From the NCBI GenBank assembly GCA_900291925.1, contig UWYS01000012.1, forward strand, positions 496,001-560,000: 64,000 nt of DNA, in the 5' to 3' direction. Under the pieces are notes generated by a model that saw only the letters and a list, made by a program, of their open reading frames with translations, was not told the DNA's origin and searched no databases. This stretch comes from Thecaphora thlaspeos (taxonomy: Eukaryota; Basidiomycota; Ustilaginomycetes; Urocystidales; Glomosporiaceae). Shown piece by piece: positions 33,516 to 45,722 of this stretch. Numbering within the stretch: the first letter of the stretch is position 1; every line of letters begins with the position of its first letter. The translations under genes were made by a program, and so were the position numbers.

Positions 33516-36500
33516 TCAGCGCATCTGCGTCTGCAGCGCCGTCCGGTCGCTGCCTTCGAGCAGTTGGCCAAACAGACCACCGGCCGACTCTTCGCTCCGC
33601 ATCTGGAGCATATAGACGATACCGGTGCGGTTGCCCTGGTCGGAGAGCTCGACGGCGACGCCGACCTTGCCCACCCTCTCGACGCCGTCCGACAACACGA
33701 TGGTCGAGATGAGCGTCTTGCGGTCGTTTTCCACCACCAGCTGCTTGTAGTCGTCCGGCAGGATGTGGTACAGCTTCAGCCGGGCGTTGCCGAGCGACTT
33801 CCACTGGGCGTGCCCCTGCTTGAGGTAGGTCTTGCAGCGCATCTGTGCCGACACGGTGCTGCGCACCGGACCTCGGTTCCTCGTCGGGCTCGACGGCGGC
33901 GATGCTTCTGCGTCGCCTCCCGAGGCGGCCGGCATGCCGCTCTTCATCATCTCGGACGGCAGCTTGGGCGCCGAGGAGCCGAAGCTCGACACCGACCGCG
34001 AGCGTCCGAACGACCGCGAGTGGTCGCCGCCGTCCTCCGAGTGCCTGTTCGAGGACGAGGCGCGGCTGGTGTCCCGCAGGTTGGGCGCCGAGGGACGGCG
34101 CAGCGGCTCGCGGGGGTGGGCAGGCGGAGCTCCTAGCCCCTGCGAAGGACCCCAGCCCCTGCAGTCCGCGGCCGGAGGCGGCGGCGGCGGTCGCATTCCC
34201 GCGCCGTTGGGCATCCCTGGCCGGCCTCCGGGGACCGGGCTCGGTCCGGCGCGAGGCGGGCCCCCTCCAGGCATTCCTGCGCCGTGTGGCCGAGGCGGCG
34301 GCATGCCGTTGGGTCCGCCGTTCACTATCGTCATCGGCGGCTGGCCCATCGCAAGGTAGCCTCCGGGTCCTCCGGGTCCTCCAGGCCCCGCGGCTCCGTT
34401 GGCGGCCTGGAGGCCTAGCCGCGTCGGCCCAAAGTTGGGGCTGGTTTCAGGGGAGAGGGTCTGCGTCGGCGACATGAGACCGATCGGTTGGAAACCGGAC
34501 CGCATGCCGGGAGGACCCGACTTTGGTCCCGGCCCCGACCCCGGTCCTGGTCCCATCGGCCGTGCGCCCAAGGCGGAGTAGGCAAGGCCGGGCCCGGCAA
34601 ATTGCGACGGCGACGGCGAGCGGGCCGATCCTATGGAGCCGGGGCTGTTGAGCGACGGGATCCGAAGGTCTGGCGAACCGCTCGGTGGCTCCTTGGGAAA
34701 GGACGCCACCGATGTGAACGAGGTGTGGCGGCCCAGACCCGACGAGTGCGGCGATGGCGCTACGTTGATGTCCGGCGGCGGGCACTGGCCATTGGCAGGG
34801 CTCTCTCGTGTCGAAGGGGTGACCGAGATGGACGGCGAGAGCCCCGGGCTGGGCAGAGCGCTTCCGTAGGTGCCGTTGGCCGCTGGCGCAAGCGTATGGT
34901 TGGTCTTGACCTTGAGACCCACTGCGATCGACGGCGGCGGCGGCGGTGACAGAAGATGACACGTGTGAAAGGTTCGATACCGTTATCGTCAGCGAGAGAA
35001 GCTCGGCAAAGACCCGCATACAGGCGATAGCATACAGGGTCCGAAGAACTTCGGGATTACTCACTACTGCTGGCAAACTTCTGAGACTCTTCGAGGTGAG
35101 CCATCCAGTCCTCCTTGGCCTCTCGTGACTCGGTCGAGACGATCAGGCGCTCCTTTTTGAGGATGGTGATGGATATCACGTTTCCCTGACCGCCCAGATC
35201 CGCGATGCGCAGGTGTTTGCCCGCCAACGGTGGGTAGAGCAGCCACATGTCGGGCCCTAGCCCCGGCCCAGAGGAGCGCTCGGCCTTTTCGCTCGGCGTC
35301 ATGCGCTCGCAGACGAGGAAGAGGTCCGTCAGCAGGAAGATGTGGCCGCGGCGGACCGAGATCTCGGGTCCTCCGCTCGAAGGGGTGAAGTGAATCACGA
35401 CGTCCGCCGACTTGCGGAGCGAGCGCTCGAACAGCAAGTTGGGCGGACGCATTTGGAGCTGGCACTTCTTCGGCTTCATCGTAAAGATGTCGAGGGTGCG
35501 GCTGGTGTCGAGGCGGCGCTCTAGATCCTCGAGCGGCCGCGTCATCGAGTCGGTCTTTGACGGCCCGGCCATGTTCCGTACCTGCGAGGTCACCGCATCG
35601 ATCGCGCCACCATTCGGCCCGGAGCTGTCGTGTCGCGCAAACTCGGGACGGCTGGCGGGCTGGCTGGCGGCCGTCGGCGGCCCTGGGCCGTTCAGGCGCC
35701 GCTCGCCGGCCAGCGGTGTCGGTGGACCGGCATCTCCAACGTGGCGGACAGCACCATTGCTGGGGCTGCCGGCCGGGCTTAGGCCCCTAGAGGCGGTAGT
35801 AATCGGCTTGCGCGAGGGCGAGACCTGGCCGGTCCCCTCGGAGGCCGAGGTGGCTGAGGAGCCTCTCTCCCGAGGCGACGTGTCTGCGGTCGTGTTGCTC
35901 TCCGAGAGCGACCCATCGAGGCTCCCACGACCTCCGCCGCTCTCGTCGAGCACCGATACTGCGAGGCGGCGCTTCGACTTGTCCAGCAGGTCGTCGAGCT
36001 TGGTGTTTGCGCCGACGAGCAGCCTGTGGTCGCTCCGCCCCGGCTGCGTGCTCTTCAACAGACGCGAATAGAGCTTCTTGTAGTACTTGAGACGGATGTG
36101 CGGCAACGCAAAGAGCATGTCGAGTGTCCAGGGCTCGTTGGGGTCGCGCCGCCTGTCCGAAAAGACCACCGGCGTGCCGTCCGCCTTTGTGCTGCCGGAG
36201 ATCTCGCCGAGAAGCTCGGCCAGACGTGGGTTGCTCTGCACCTTGGGCCACGAGTCAAAGTCAGAAAGGTAGTTTTCGCAGAAGCGGGTGTAGGGCGCCT
36301 CGAGGTCGTCAATCCAGCGCATTAGCAGGTCGCCGAGCGCTTTGGGCGACGAAGGATTGGGACCGATCTCCTTGAGCGCCTTGAGGAAGGAGCGATTGAC
36401 CCGGTAGATGGCCTCGGTGCTCCGGAACATAGCGTCCAGCTCTGGTGGCGGGAAGTTGGACCGGCTCCATGCCGCGGCCACCGTCTTGATGATCTTGCTG

Positions 36501-37333
36501 AGCTCCGAGACGTACGCTGACTCGCTTTCCATGAGATCCACCAGAGGATTCCCCTTCTTCCCCTTGTCTCCGTCCTGGCCATCGTTTGCGCCGGCGCTTC
36601 CGCCGCCACCGCCGCCATATCCGTTGCCGCCACCCGGCATTCCGCCGTCTTGGCCGTTTTCACGGCCGTCTCTCGGCGATCCTCCTCCGCGGGACGAGTC
36701 GGCGCCGCCAAACGAAGACCCGAAGCTGCTGTTTCCATCAAAGCCACCGCTCACTGTGGGCGCAGACCCGCCGTTGAGGTCGGAGAAATGCGTACCGAGG
36801 AATGTGCCTAGGTAGAAGCCTTGGAAGTCGAGACCGCCCTGCGCTGATGCGCTGGTGGAGACGTCTGTGGGGGCCGCCGATTGAGGCGGCAACGGGTACT
36901 GGTTGTGGTGGAAAGAGGGACTTGGCCCAAAGCCTGCCCTTAATCTGGCATATGTCGAGGACGAGCTCGCAGCCCGCCTTGGAGCCGCGATGGGCATTGC
37001 CGGCCCAGCCGGCGGGGGCAACAGTTGCAAACCTCCGTCGTCCATCTTGGGCAGAAGCGACCGATGAGTCGGGTATGGACGCTGGGCAGTTGGTGCTGGA
37101 TGCAGCCAAGGTATGACCTGACCGACCTGGAACGTCGTCTGTTGCGACCAAGGCTCGGCTCGTGCCGCTCCCGGAAAGCTTCTGTGGCTGCGCGAATCGA
37201 CGTTTCGACTCAATGATGTCTGGTCGTAGTGCGCAAAGAGATTCGAGCCTGGCTGCGTGGAGAGCGCAGGCCGCAGTGACGGAAAGGCATTCGAAGACGT
37301 TGCGTCGAAAAGGGAAGGCGTTGAGGAATCCAT
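33516..37333 (-). CDS. RhoGEF with DH domain, PH-like region and conserved C-terminal domain
   Basis: Guanine-nucleotide exchange factor for a Rho/Cdc42-type GTPase, so a probable polarity or morphogenesis regulator. Exon 1 (37333 to about 35059) starts MDSSTPSLFDATSSN. After a Gly/Ser-rich leader comes the DH domain: LVDLMESESAYVSELSKII, YRVNRSFLKALKEIG, APYTRFCENYL, then FALPHIRLKYYKKLYSRLLK. A linker precedes a PH-like region (CQLQMRPPNLLFERSL, GHIFLLTDLFLVCERM, ITILKKERLIVST). One intron joins to exon 2 (to 33516), a long Pro/Gly/Ser-rich segment ending in a folded block (MRCKTYLKQGHAQWKSLG, TLISTIVLSDGVERVG, GIVYMLQM). Total is about 1,220 residues. I recognise the DH-PH order, but the C-terminal block I can only call conserved-looking, and I do not assign an orthologue. 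Confidence 0.82.
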
Positions 37334-40300
37334 CGCGGATCAGGATTGGTGGTGTTTGCGATGGGGTGGTGGGACGTTGGAGAAGCGATAAAAGGTGGGA
37401 GTTTGATTCGGCATCGAGGAGGAAAGGTGGGCATGGAAAAGGGCAGAAGTGGGTCATGTTTAGTGGGCTGGCGTGCGCGTGTGAGATGGACCGTACTGAA
37501 GGGCGGCCGAGTGTCGCAAAAGGAGAAGGGAAGCCTCGAACCGCCGTCATCGAGCGACAGCTGCGGGACGACCATTCGGGGCGCTGACGGCCGATGGGTT
37601 CCAACACGCTCAAGCGGCTCTGATCGTGCTGGCCTACGAGGCGGAATGCAGCGACGGAAGATATGTGGCTGGATGAAAGGCCACCCGGCCATTCGAAAAC
37701 ATGCGCTTAGCGCTACGCCGCGCTCCCGCGGCTTACTAGGCGGTGCTGGGTTGCGCGTGCTGCTCTGCTCATTCTGCGCCCACCGCTCCAAACTTTGATA
37801 CTGCGCCTCCACGTCGACGGCGAAGCCCTAAAAGGCATGGCTCACCCCACCTCGTCATTAGGGTGCAAAACTCACCTTGGCTTGAAAGGGCCCACGAGCT
37901 TCCTATGCAAGAAGAGAGGCCGATTCGCGAGCGCGAACGGACGGTGCTGAGAACAAAGGGACCCGAGCCACTTGCGTCGCCGTTCGGAAGCGGAAGGATA
38001 AGTGTCTAATAAGCCTGTCGATCGGAGGTCCGTGCAGATGAAAGTCGTCCGACGACGAAGCCGACCCGGAAGCGTGACCGAGTGTACTGCTGCGGTTGCT
38101 GCAGCTCAGCTCCTGAAGATATGATGATGAAGCGTAGCTGACTGCTGCCAATACCTAGGGGTAGTGGGGTCCGGCTACAGGGGTGTAAGGTGGTGTCGTG
38201 GGGAGTGTGCGCAGTCTTGGACGAGGCAGAAAGGGCAGGGCGTGATGAGGCGATGCGTCCGTCTATCCTTGCGTGGGATATGAATGAAGGCAGGTTCGAT
38301 GAAAGGCGGAGAGGCGGGTGGAAGGAAGGGAAGCGGTAAATGTCGAGCGCAGCCGCCGGTTTGCCACTGATTCGTCGAGGCCGAGAAAAGTAGGCTGTCA
38401 AAGTTGAGCGGGCGAGTGAGGAGAGCGGGTGGCAGGGTCCCCACTGGAGGATGAGCGGCGGTCGGTCGGGAAGGTGGTGAAGAAGGAGCGGAAGAGGGAG
38501 TGGGGAGAAGTGCGAGAGGAAGAGGGGAGGACGGGAGTCGGTCGGGTCGGGATGGTGGTCGGAAGCGCGGGCGAGTAGCGGTTGTGGATGTGGATGTAGG
38601 GTATGTGTTTGTCGTGTCTTCGGACGTCGATCTGCCCGCCTGCCTGTGTGCTGCTTGGAGGGAGCGAGGATCGTTGTGCCTGCTTGCTCCGCAGCCTTGA
38701 CGCTTGCCCTTGGGCCTTGGCCTGCCTTGGCTCTTCCGCCCGCCTGCCTGCCTTTTACAGCAGAGCGTACGTGTGAGGGTGCGTGCTTGTGTGCGCGCGT
38801 GCGGGTTCCGCCTGCTCGAAAAACAAAAAATCAAAAAGGGGGGGGGGGGGGGGGGGGGGGGCAAAGACAGAGGGGCGTCCCTTCGTTCTTGCGCAGAGAA
38901 TCGAGCCGCCGCTCTCGTTCCTTGCCTCTCGCTCTCGATGCTCGCGCATGCTCATAGCCTCTTCCAGGTTGATACGTATCGCTGCGCTCGTCCTTGCGTC
39001 GCCTGTAGCCAGCCTTGCCCTTCTGCTGATCATCCCTTCAGGAAGAGAGCAGCGAGAAGCTACACAAGGTATAGCGACGGGGTCCGCGTGGAGACGTCAA
39101 GGCAAGCGTAGCGTGTGTATTCCTTACTCCGGCCACCTTGCCTGCCGCTCGTCGTCAGGGAGATTTAATTTATTTTGAGAGCGTGCACAGAGACAGAGCG
39201 AGACGCAGGGAAGGGAGGGCGGGGCAGAACAAGGGCGACATGAAGTCCCACCAGGATCCCGAAGATCAACACAGATGTCGATGGACGAGCCATACCCGGC
39301 TCTCACCCGGCTCGTGCTTTTCGGCTGGCGTCGTGGAGCGGAAGCGAAAGCGATAACTGATTGGCACAACGACGAGCAACGACCGGAGGAAGGCAAAGCA
39401 CCATGACCGATCGCGGCGATGCGTCCAGACGGCTTCTGAACCTGGCTCGGTTGTCCCTGCGGAAAGGATTGTCCGGGCCTTGGCCACCTCCACCGATAGC
39501 GATGCCCGGGCCTCTGGTACCCACTGCATCGCGAAGAGCTCATGATCCGACCGTCATTGCCGCTTCGGGGACCTGATAGGCAGGCAATGCTGTGGCGGCG
39601 ATAAGATCCTGATGCGGCCATTCCTCGCTGTTGCTCGTTCCAGCCTGCCCAGACAGACACATGTACAGTACTGCCGTCGTCCAACCACCTGGTGGACGAC
39701 AGACACTCTGTATGTACAATGTGCGCTCCCTTCCATCAAGGAAGGATCGTCGGCAGATCTCGCAGACGAAACACGCCCTTTATTGGCGTGGGCGATGCAC
39801 AGGGAGATGGGAGGGGGCCTGTGTACTTACTTGAGCAGCACTCGCTCTGGCAAGCCTTGGAGCGTTCGTATGGATGTCGAACCTGTCTCATCTCTTTAAA
39901 GTCAGCAGCTGCGACAATGATCGGCCCGTCGAGGACCATGCGGATCACCTCAAAGGCACCTCGTGTACGGGCAAGAGAGATATTCATGCTCGAACAATGG
40001 CAGTATGAGGTCTTTTTCCTGCCTTGCATCTCCTTTCCTTACCTGCGGTTGTGCCAATGTCGGGTAACGTCTTGTTCGAAAGCCCCTCGTCGTCATCGTC
40101 ACCATGAGAGTATGTCGTTGGCCCAACAACAGGTCTTGTTTTCGCGACGAGCGTAAAGTAGGTGTGTTGTCAGGCGCTGTGCAGGCGTAGAGCAGTCAGG
40201 CTGCTTTGTGTGTGCACGGGGAGGGCCCTCTAGGGGATCGTCACCAGGTCGAAGCGAGCGGATATCCAAGAAAGCACTCGACGCGGCAAACGGGCGGAGC

Positions 40301-42069
40301 TGCGCGGCGTATCCGTTGCGTCGATAGCCTCGAGCTGGACCTGAGCTCAACGGGTTTGGGCGGCAGTCACGAGCAAAGAGTGTCAGTCTTAAAGTTTGAA
40401 GTGAAGCGGAGAAAGAGGAGTACAGTACGGACCGACGATGTGGCGCGCGGACATACTGTACACGTACATACGTTGGCGTTTCCTATGCGTCCCGCCGGTG
40501 GGCCCTTGATGAGCGGAGCCCTTTGTTCGCCTCACGTGAGCGAGCCTTCTCAAGCTCCTTGAGCATCAGGAGAAAGACGAGCCCATTGCTACTCTGTACC
40601 TCTGTATCCATGATGGTCGTGACGCGTCGGTTCGTGAGTTGGTGCCCGTGGTCCATACCAGCTCGTCCGGCGAGTTGCTCGCCGTAGATCGTCGAGAGCT
40701 AGCCGGACGATGCCGAGGAGGGCCTTCCAGAGAGGACCACGAGAGACGGAGCACACTCTGCATCGGACCCCAACTCGCTCCGCTAGGTACGTCGTGAGAC
40801 CATAAACAAAGGGCGTGCTTAAAACGAGCCAGAGTGCATGATGTACTGCCCGAACGATGCCGATGCCTTCGGGAACGTAGGTATGATCGGTCTAGGTGGG
40901 CGGCGAGGCTCAGGTACAAAGCCGACGTCGTCAGGCACGGTGTCTAAGAAGCCTCGGCCGCACCTAGGATGGAACTAGAGAGATCTCATCGAGCATAAGA
41001 TGAGCTACGTTTGTAGGTAACTATCACCGAGGCGCGAGGCCTTGGCGTTAATCTCTGTAACTTAGCCGGCTCGAGCAACCGACCTAGAGATGGCAGGTGG
41101 AGAGCGCACAATTGAATCAGAGGCGGAGACGGTGTGCTACAGTATGTACGTACGCTGCGAAAACAAAGAGCAGATTGCCGACATTCCGGACGCTGGGACC
41201 ATGCCAAGGACGGAGAATTCTGCCTGTCTGTCCGCAGTCGATCAGGGCGCTGCACCTCGTCATGAGCCGCGACCTAGTCCCCGTAGTCCCCAGGTAGCGT
41301 CGAGCAGCATGCAATCAGGCCGATTGATGACCGAGGCCGGCGCGCTTGGACGCCGACGAAGGGCGATGGTCACGAGTAAGTGAGCACTTCTAGGTGGCTA
41401 GAGCGCGCAGCGGGGACAGGGGAAGAAGCGCATGGTTGGGAATGCTCGGCAGGGTGTTGACTAGCTCGTAGTAAGGACGTCTGTTGGTCGGGGACGAGCT
41501 GCTATGTACTGTACTGTACGTCGTTGGGCAGGACATCTCTGGGGATGGTGGAGGTGAGATGGTGAAAGAGCGAGGGGAAGCATTCGTTAGAGGGCCAGAC
41601 ACAGGCAGGTGGTGTTTGCGAGCTCGGTGAGCTTGCTGCAGGGACGACGAAGCGGCGCGGCCCGCTGCACGCTGCGCTCATCGACTGTGAGAGTATGTAC
41701 GGCGGGCGGGATTCTGATATGGGCGATTGCAGGCTCCGTTAGGGTCCGCCTTTCCGGCGTGGCGGCGCATCTTCACTCCGCCGCCCTTGACCCTTGTTGG
41801 CCGCCCTCTTCCTTCCATCCACCTGCTGTACCACGCTGCATCCCTCGGCACGACCCTCGCCGCCACCCACAAGCTTCTCCTGCAGCTTTTCATAGCTCCA
41901 CCCTCGACCTTCGCTCGATACGTAGCGCAACCTCACCCAGCGACCAAGAGCAAATACCCCGGCTACAGTCGCCTCCCCCAGTCAGCATCTACACCCACCC
42001 AGCCATCGTCGAGCTACTGTACTCTGAAAGAGCCACGGCCGCTCCTCGACCCCATAGCGCGTTCCAAAG
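37334..42069. other. 4.7-kb region without a recognisable gene
   Basis: The left third should be the RhoGEF upstream region (pyrimidine-rich on its coding strand). From about 39.1 to 42.0 kb the base composition is less biased and no frame longer than about 200 codons shows a family signature. It contains a 24-G homopolymer and several GTACAGTAC/TACTGTAC words (about 39663, 40430, 40454, 41138, 41505, 42014). Species-specific small genes or long non-coding transcripts cannot be ruled out. Confidence 0.5.
38838..38861 (+). repeat. 24-nt poly-G homopolymer
   Basis: Uninterrupted run of 24 G preceded by A-rich sequence. Homopolymers of this length are prone to length error in reads and to slippage in the genome. 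Confidence 0.95.
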
Positions 42070-44048
42070 ATGCTTGTGCCAAGCCTGCTCCTCGCCGGCG
42101 CTGCATATGGCTGTGCCGCAGCAGCAGCAGCAGCAGCAGCAGCAGGCCCCCATCAGCCGCCGAATTACTTTGATCCTTCGCACTCCCTCCTCGAGTCCAG
42201 GTCGGCCGAGCTGAGTCCGCCACCGCCGTCTGCTGAGATCTACGGTCACCTCGGCGGCCATGTCTTCGAGCAGGAGCAGCAGCACCAGCAGCGCCTAGCT
42301 CACGTCCGGCGCCAGGCGACCCAGGGATCGCCTGAGACGTCGTCCGCCAACCCCAACGACAAGCTGCAGGCCCTCGGCTACCTGGACAGCGCCTATAACC
42401 TCCTCAACATCTCGTCCGATCCGCCGCAGCTTGTCTTTGTCCAGCTCGACACCGGCTCGAGCGACCTGTGGATCGTCTCGTCGCGCTGCTCCTCGCGCCA
42501 GTGCAGCAGCAACAACGTTCTCAAGTTCGACGAGGCGAGGAGCTCCTCCTACCAACCGCTGACGCTCAATCTCACCGCAGCGCAGAGCGTCAACGTCTCG
42601 AGCTCCTCGTCATCGCCACGCAGTGGCTCCCTTTACGGCAACACCGGCGCCCGCCGCACACCTTACTCAAAGAAGCAGGCTTCGACGTCCGCCTCCGGGA
42701 CCTCGACGCAGGTACCCTTCAGCATCGCCTACGATGATAGCACCGCAGCCTCCGGAACCATCGCCAGCGAAAACTTCACCATCAGCGACCTTGGCGTTTC
42801 GGAGCAGCTCTTTTCTTTGGTCAATAGCACCAACGTCACCCTCACCACGCAGGGCATCTCGGGCATGATGGGCTTCGGCTTCCCGCGCGGCAGCGTCATC
42901 GCGCGCAGCCTCGTCAGCTTCGCGGATCAGCTAGGGACGTCAAAGAGCAACCCGCTCGCCTTTTCGCTGCTCCAGGACAGCGGCCTCTCCTACCCGCTCT
43001 TCGCCCTCTCGCTCAGCCGCGATGGCGGGCGGATCACGTGTGGAGCCATCGACCCTCTAGTGCTCCCCGAGCCTGCGGACCACGCCGAGGTCGAGTGGCA
43101 TGACGTCGTCCCCTTCCCTTCGGGCAACACCGCGCTGCCGGCCAACAGCACGTCCAACGTCAACGCCGAGGCGCTCGACGCCTACGTCTCGTAGACGCTC
43201 CGCCTGACCAACGCCGGAGCGGCGGGCCAGAGCGCCAACCTGCGTCCTACCTACCCGGCCGCCGGTGCCGACCCGCTTGCGCTGCTCGACACGGGGACGT
43301 CGTCGATCGTCGGACCGCCCGCCGGCGTCGAGGCCATCTTCCGCCGCATCACCAACGCCCGCCACGTCGGCGGCGGACGCTTCGTCGTACCGTGCAGCAC
43401 CCAGGAGCGCATGTACTTTTCCTTTGGCGGGCGCAACATCACGCTGCTCCCCGAGGACTACATCATCGGACCGGCGAGCAGCTAGCCGCAGCTGTGCTTC
43501 GCTTCGCTTGGCCGGCCGCGGTCGAGCCAAGCACGGACGGCGTCGACTGGGTGCTCGGTACGCCGTTCCTGCGCGCCGTCTACTCGATCTATAGCATCGG
43601 AATCAACGGCCAAGAGGCGCCCAAGGTGGGTCTCTACCCTCTCCGTCAGCCGGCCAACGCCACCAATCTGGCCGTCATCTTTGCGCCCGAGCCGGAGGCC
43701 AGCGTCAGCGCGTTCGTGCAAGAGCACGCGACGGCCGTGGCGTCGATCATCCCCAACTCGCTCGTTAGTCTGCCCGCAGCGACGTCGGCTACGTATGCCT
43801 TTGTCAATGCGACGTCGACGGCCTCGATCGGCGTGCTGCCCACCTCTGCCGGCGCGCCTTCGACGTACGCCGTGATCCTGACGGCGCAGAGCGGCATCCA
43901 AGGTCTACCGGCGATATCGAGCAGCCAGACACCGCTACCGCTGCCCTCAAACCCGGCGACGAACGAGCAGAACGGCGCCAAGACCGTCCGTGGAGCGGGA
44001 CCGATGCTGCTCGCGTGCCTCGTGGCTATGGTGACGACCCTGCTGTGA
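42070..44048 (+). pseudogene. GPI-type pepsin-like aspartic protease, damaged by two stops and a frameshift
   Basis: The N-terminus is a signal sequence (MLVPSLLLAGAAYGCA, then a poly-Ala run from CAG-type repeats). The first catalytic motif FVQLDTGSSDLWIVSS and the flap-like region FSIAYDDST are intact. Frame 1 stops at TAG 43192-43194. The same frame continues with LRLTNAG and the second catalytic motif LALLDTGTSSIVG, then meets a second TAG at 43483-43485. Within about 45 nt the homology moves to another frame (VDWVLGTPFLRAVYSIYSIG) that runs to TGA at 44048, with a Ser/Thr-rich stretch and a hydrophobic C-terminus typical of GPI attachment. Total span matches yapsin-like proteases. Neither stop lies in a plausible intron. 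It is either a recent pseudogene or the product of sequence error; the coding-like base composition throughout means decay is recent if real. Confidence 0.75.
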
Positions 44049-44390
44049 GCGTCAGATGGTGCGACTCCTTGCTCGCCGTCTGGCCGAAAGACCGTATCGG
44101 AACCTCTTCTTGTGGCTTTAGAAACGACGTTGTATCCCCCTGCCATGGACGCTTTCTTCCCCTTATAGACTTACATGCGAATCGAGGCCCGGCGACACGC
44201 AGTGTTACCCAATTCTTCAGCCGCCCGAGCCGCTCCGTGTATCCGTGTATCGCGTGTGCAAGACGGAACCGCATCTATTCAATGTTCTGTTGAGGGTCTC
44301 TACGGCAAGATGGGCCCGTCGATGGGCCCGTCGGTCGGCTGGTCGGTCGGTCGGGGCTCTCGAGTCTGCCGGAAGGGCCACCATGGAGGC

Positions 44391-45419
44391 CTAAGCCAAC
44401 CGCTGCTCGCCCCTCAGTTCTCCCAGGATGCCCTCGACCTCCCAGGCACCAGCCCAGTATCTGATTCCCGCCTTTACGTTTCCCTCCTTTTCGATCCTCT
44501 TCTCAAGACCCCTGTATCTCCTGACGAGGGCGAGGTCCTTTTCGCCGAGTCGCAGGACGGGGCAGTAGTCGTTGCCGCCGTCTCCGACGTAGATGATGCG
44601 TTCGAACGCTTCTCGACCGCCGTGGCGGGCGAGGAAGGCTTCCAGCTCGTTGCCCTTGCACATGTTGGGCAAGCAGCCGACGCGACAGCTGTGCTGGTTG
44701 GGCGAGGAGGCGGGGATGTGTCGTGTCAGTTGCAGACAGCCGGTGGGCGACCAGGTGGCCGGGTTGGTGACGATTTCCGTGAAGAGCTCAAACGTGGGTG
44801 GAAGGAGGTTGTGGTGCTGTTGTTGATGAGGACAAGGTAGGAAAAAAGAAAGCAGAAGGCGTTGAAAGTCAGAGGGGGGGCCTACCAGCGACCGAGAGAC
44901 GGTTCCAATACCGCGGTCAGCCTAGGCTCACCTCTAGGATGGTATCGATGTAGATCTGGTTCGAGTTGCTGAGGAGGAAGAATGTAGTGTCTACCTTGTC
45001 GGACTGCTTGAGCGCCTTTACGCCGCGCATCATGCCGGGGTGCATGGGGAGCATCTGCAATGCCTTGATGACGTCTTCCTTCGACTTGCCCTCGACCTCG
45101 TGGAGCTCGATGAGGAGCTGCGCGCAGAGGTCGGTGAATTGGACGCTGGATTTGAGCTCCTTGAGCTTGGCACGCAGGCGCGGTGAGAGGACCTCGTGGA
45201 CGTAGCGGTCGGTATCCTGGTCCGCCAGCGACCTGCGGGACGGGGGAGGCTCGATTTAGAGCGGGAAGTGCGGTGAGCGGACTGTCGTTCGACAGCCTAG
45301 ACAGTCGCGGTGGGAGGACTTAAAAAGAGGGGAACTCACCAGTCAAAGTCAAAGACGATGAGCTGCTTGGCCACCTGTGGCAGCGGCGAGGGAGCGGTGT
45401 CCTTTGCCTGGAACGACAT
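44391..45419 (-). CDS. PHOSPHO1/2-type HAD phosphatase
   Basis: HAD-superfamily phosphatase related to PHOSPHO1 (phosphocholine/phosphoethanolamine) and PHOSPHO2 (pyridoxal phosphate); the substrate cannot be told from sequence. The start at 45419 gives MSFQAKDTAP, then the nucleophile motif LIVFDFDW joined over an intron to SLADQDTDRYV. Further on are HPGMMRGVKAL, the motif II block FFLLSNSNQIYID, and motif IV-V IIYVGDGGNDYCPVLRLGEKDLALVRRY. It ends at 44391. There are three exons, and the expected length is about 270 residues. It converges with the aspartic protease gene upstream. Confidence 0.85.
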
Positions 45420-45628
45420 GCTGTGGGGATGGAGGTGGTGGGTGTTGGGTGGTGGCAGACCGGGTGCAGCAAGGAAAGAACGTGGAGCAAAGAGGATTTG
45501 ATGCAGCGAAGAAGAAAGGTTGCCCCTCCTCCCAACGCCCTGACTCGGACCGCGGGGGTCGTGCCCTTTTTGCGGCCTTATGCCGAGCCATTTCTGGCTA
45601 AAGTTGATACAAAAAAGGTTAAAAATAA

Positions 45629-45722
45629 AGACCCCTACGGGTATCGAACCCGCGACCTGCAGAAGGGCTAGAATTTTGATCAAGAATCGAAGTCTGCCGC
45701 TCTACCACTGAGCTAAAGAGTC
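45629..45722 (-). tRNA. tRNA-Arg (anticodon TCG) with a 22-nt intron
   Basis: The cloverleaf can be folded by eye: a 7-bp acceptor stem (5' GACTCTT pairing with 3' AGGGGTC including G-T pairs), D-arm GCTCAGTGGTAGAGC, anticodon stem GCAGA/TCTGC with loop CT-TCG-A, and T-arm GCGGG-TTCGATA-CCCGT. The anticodon TCG lies at 45690-45688. The intron (45686-45665) sits one base 3' of the anticodon, the canonical nuclear position. No CCA is encoded. The 5' flank (45723-45775) is strikingly AT-rich. Confidence 0.9.

Noticed and set aside
38175..38864. 229-codon Pro/Ser/Arg-rich minus-strand frame upstream of the RhoGEF gene
   Set aside because: The sequence is pyrimidine-rich leader DNA; the frame has no domain-like pattern and contains the poly-G tract at its start.
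39124..41602. Search for a gene or retroelement in the 39-42 kb gap
   Set aside because: No reverse transcriptase, integrase, transposase, LTR ends or rRNA/tRNA signature could be found by eye.
42117..42141. CAG-type repeat in the aspartic protease read as poly-Gln
   Set aside because: In the protease frame it encodes poly-Ala after the signal peptide, so it is a coding microsatellite and not a separate feature.
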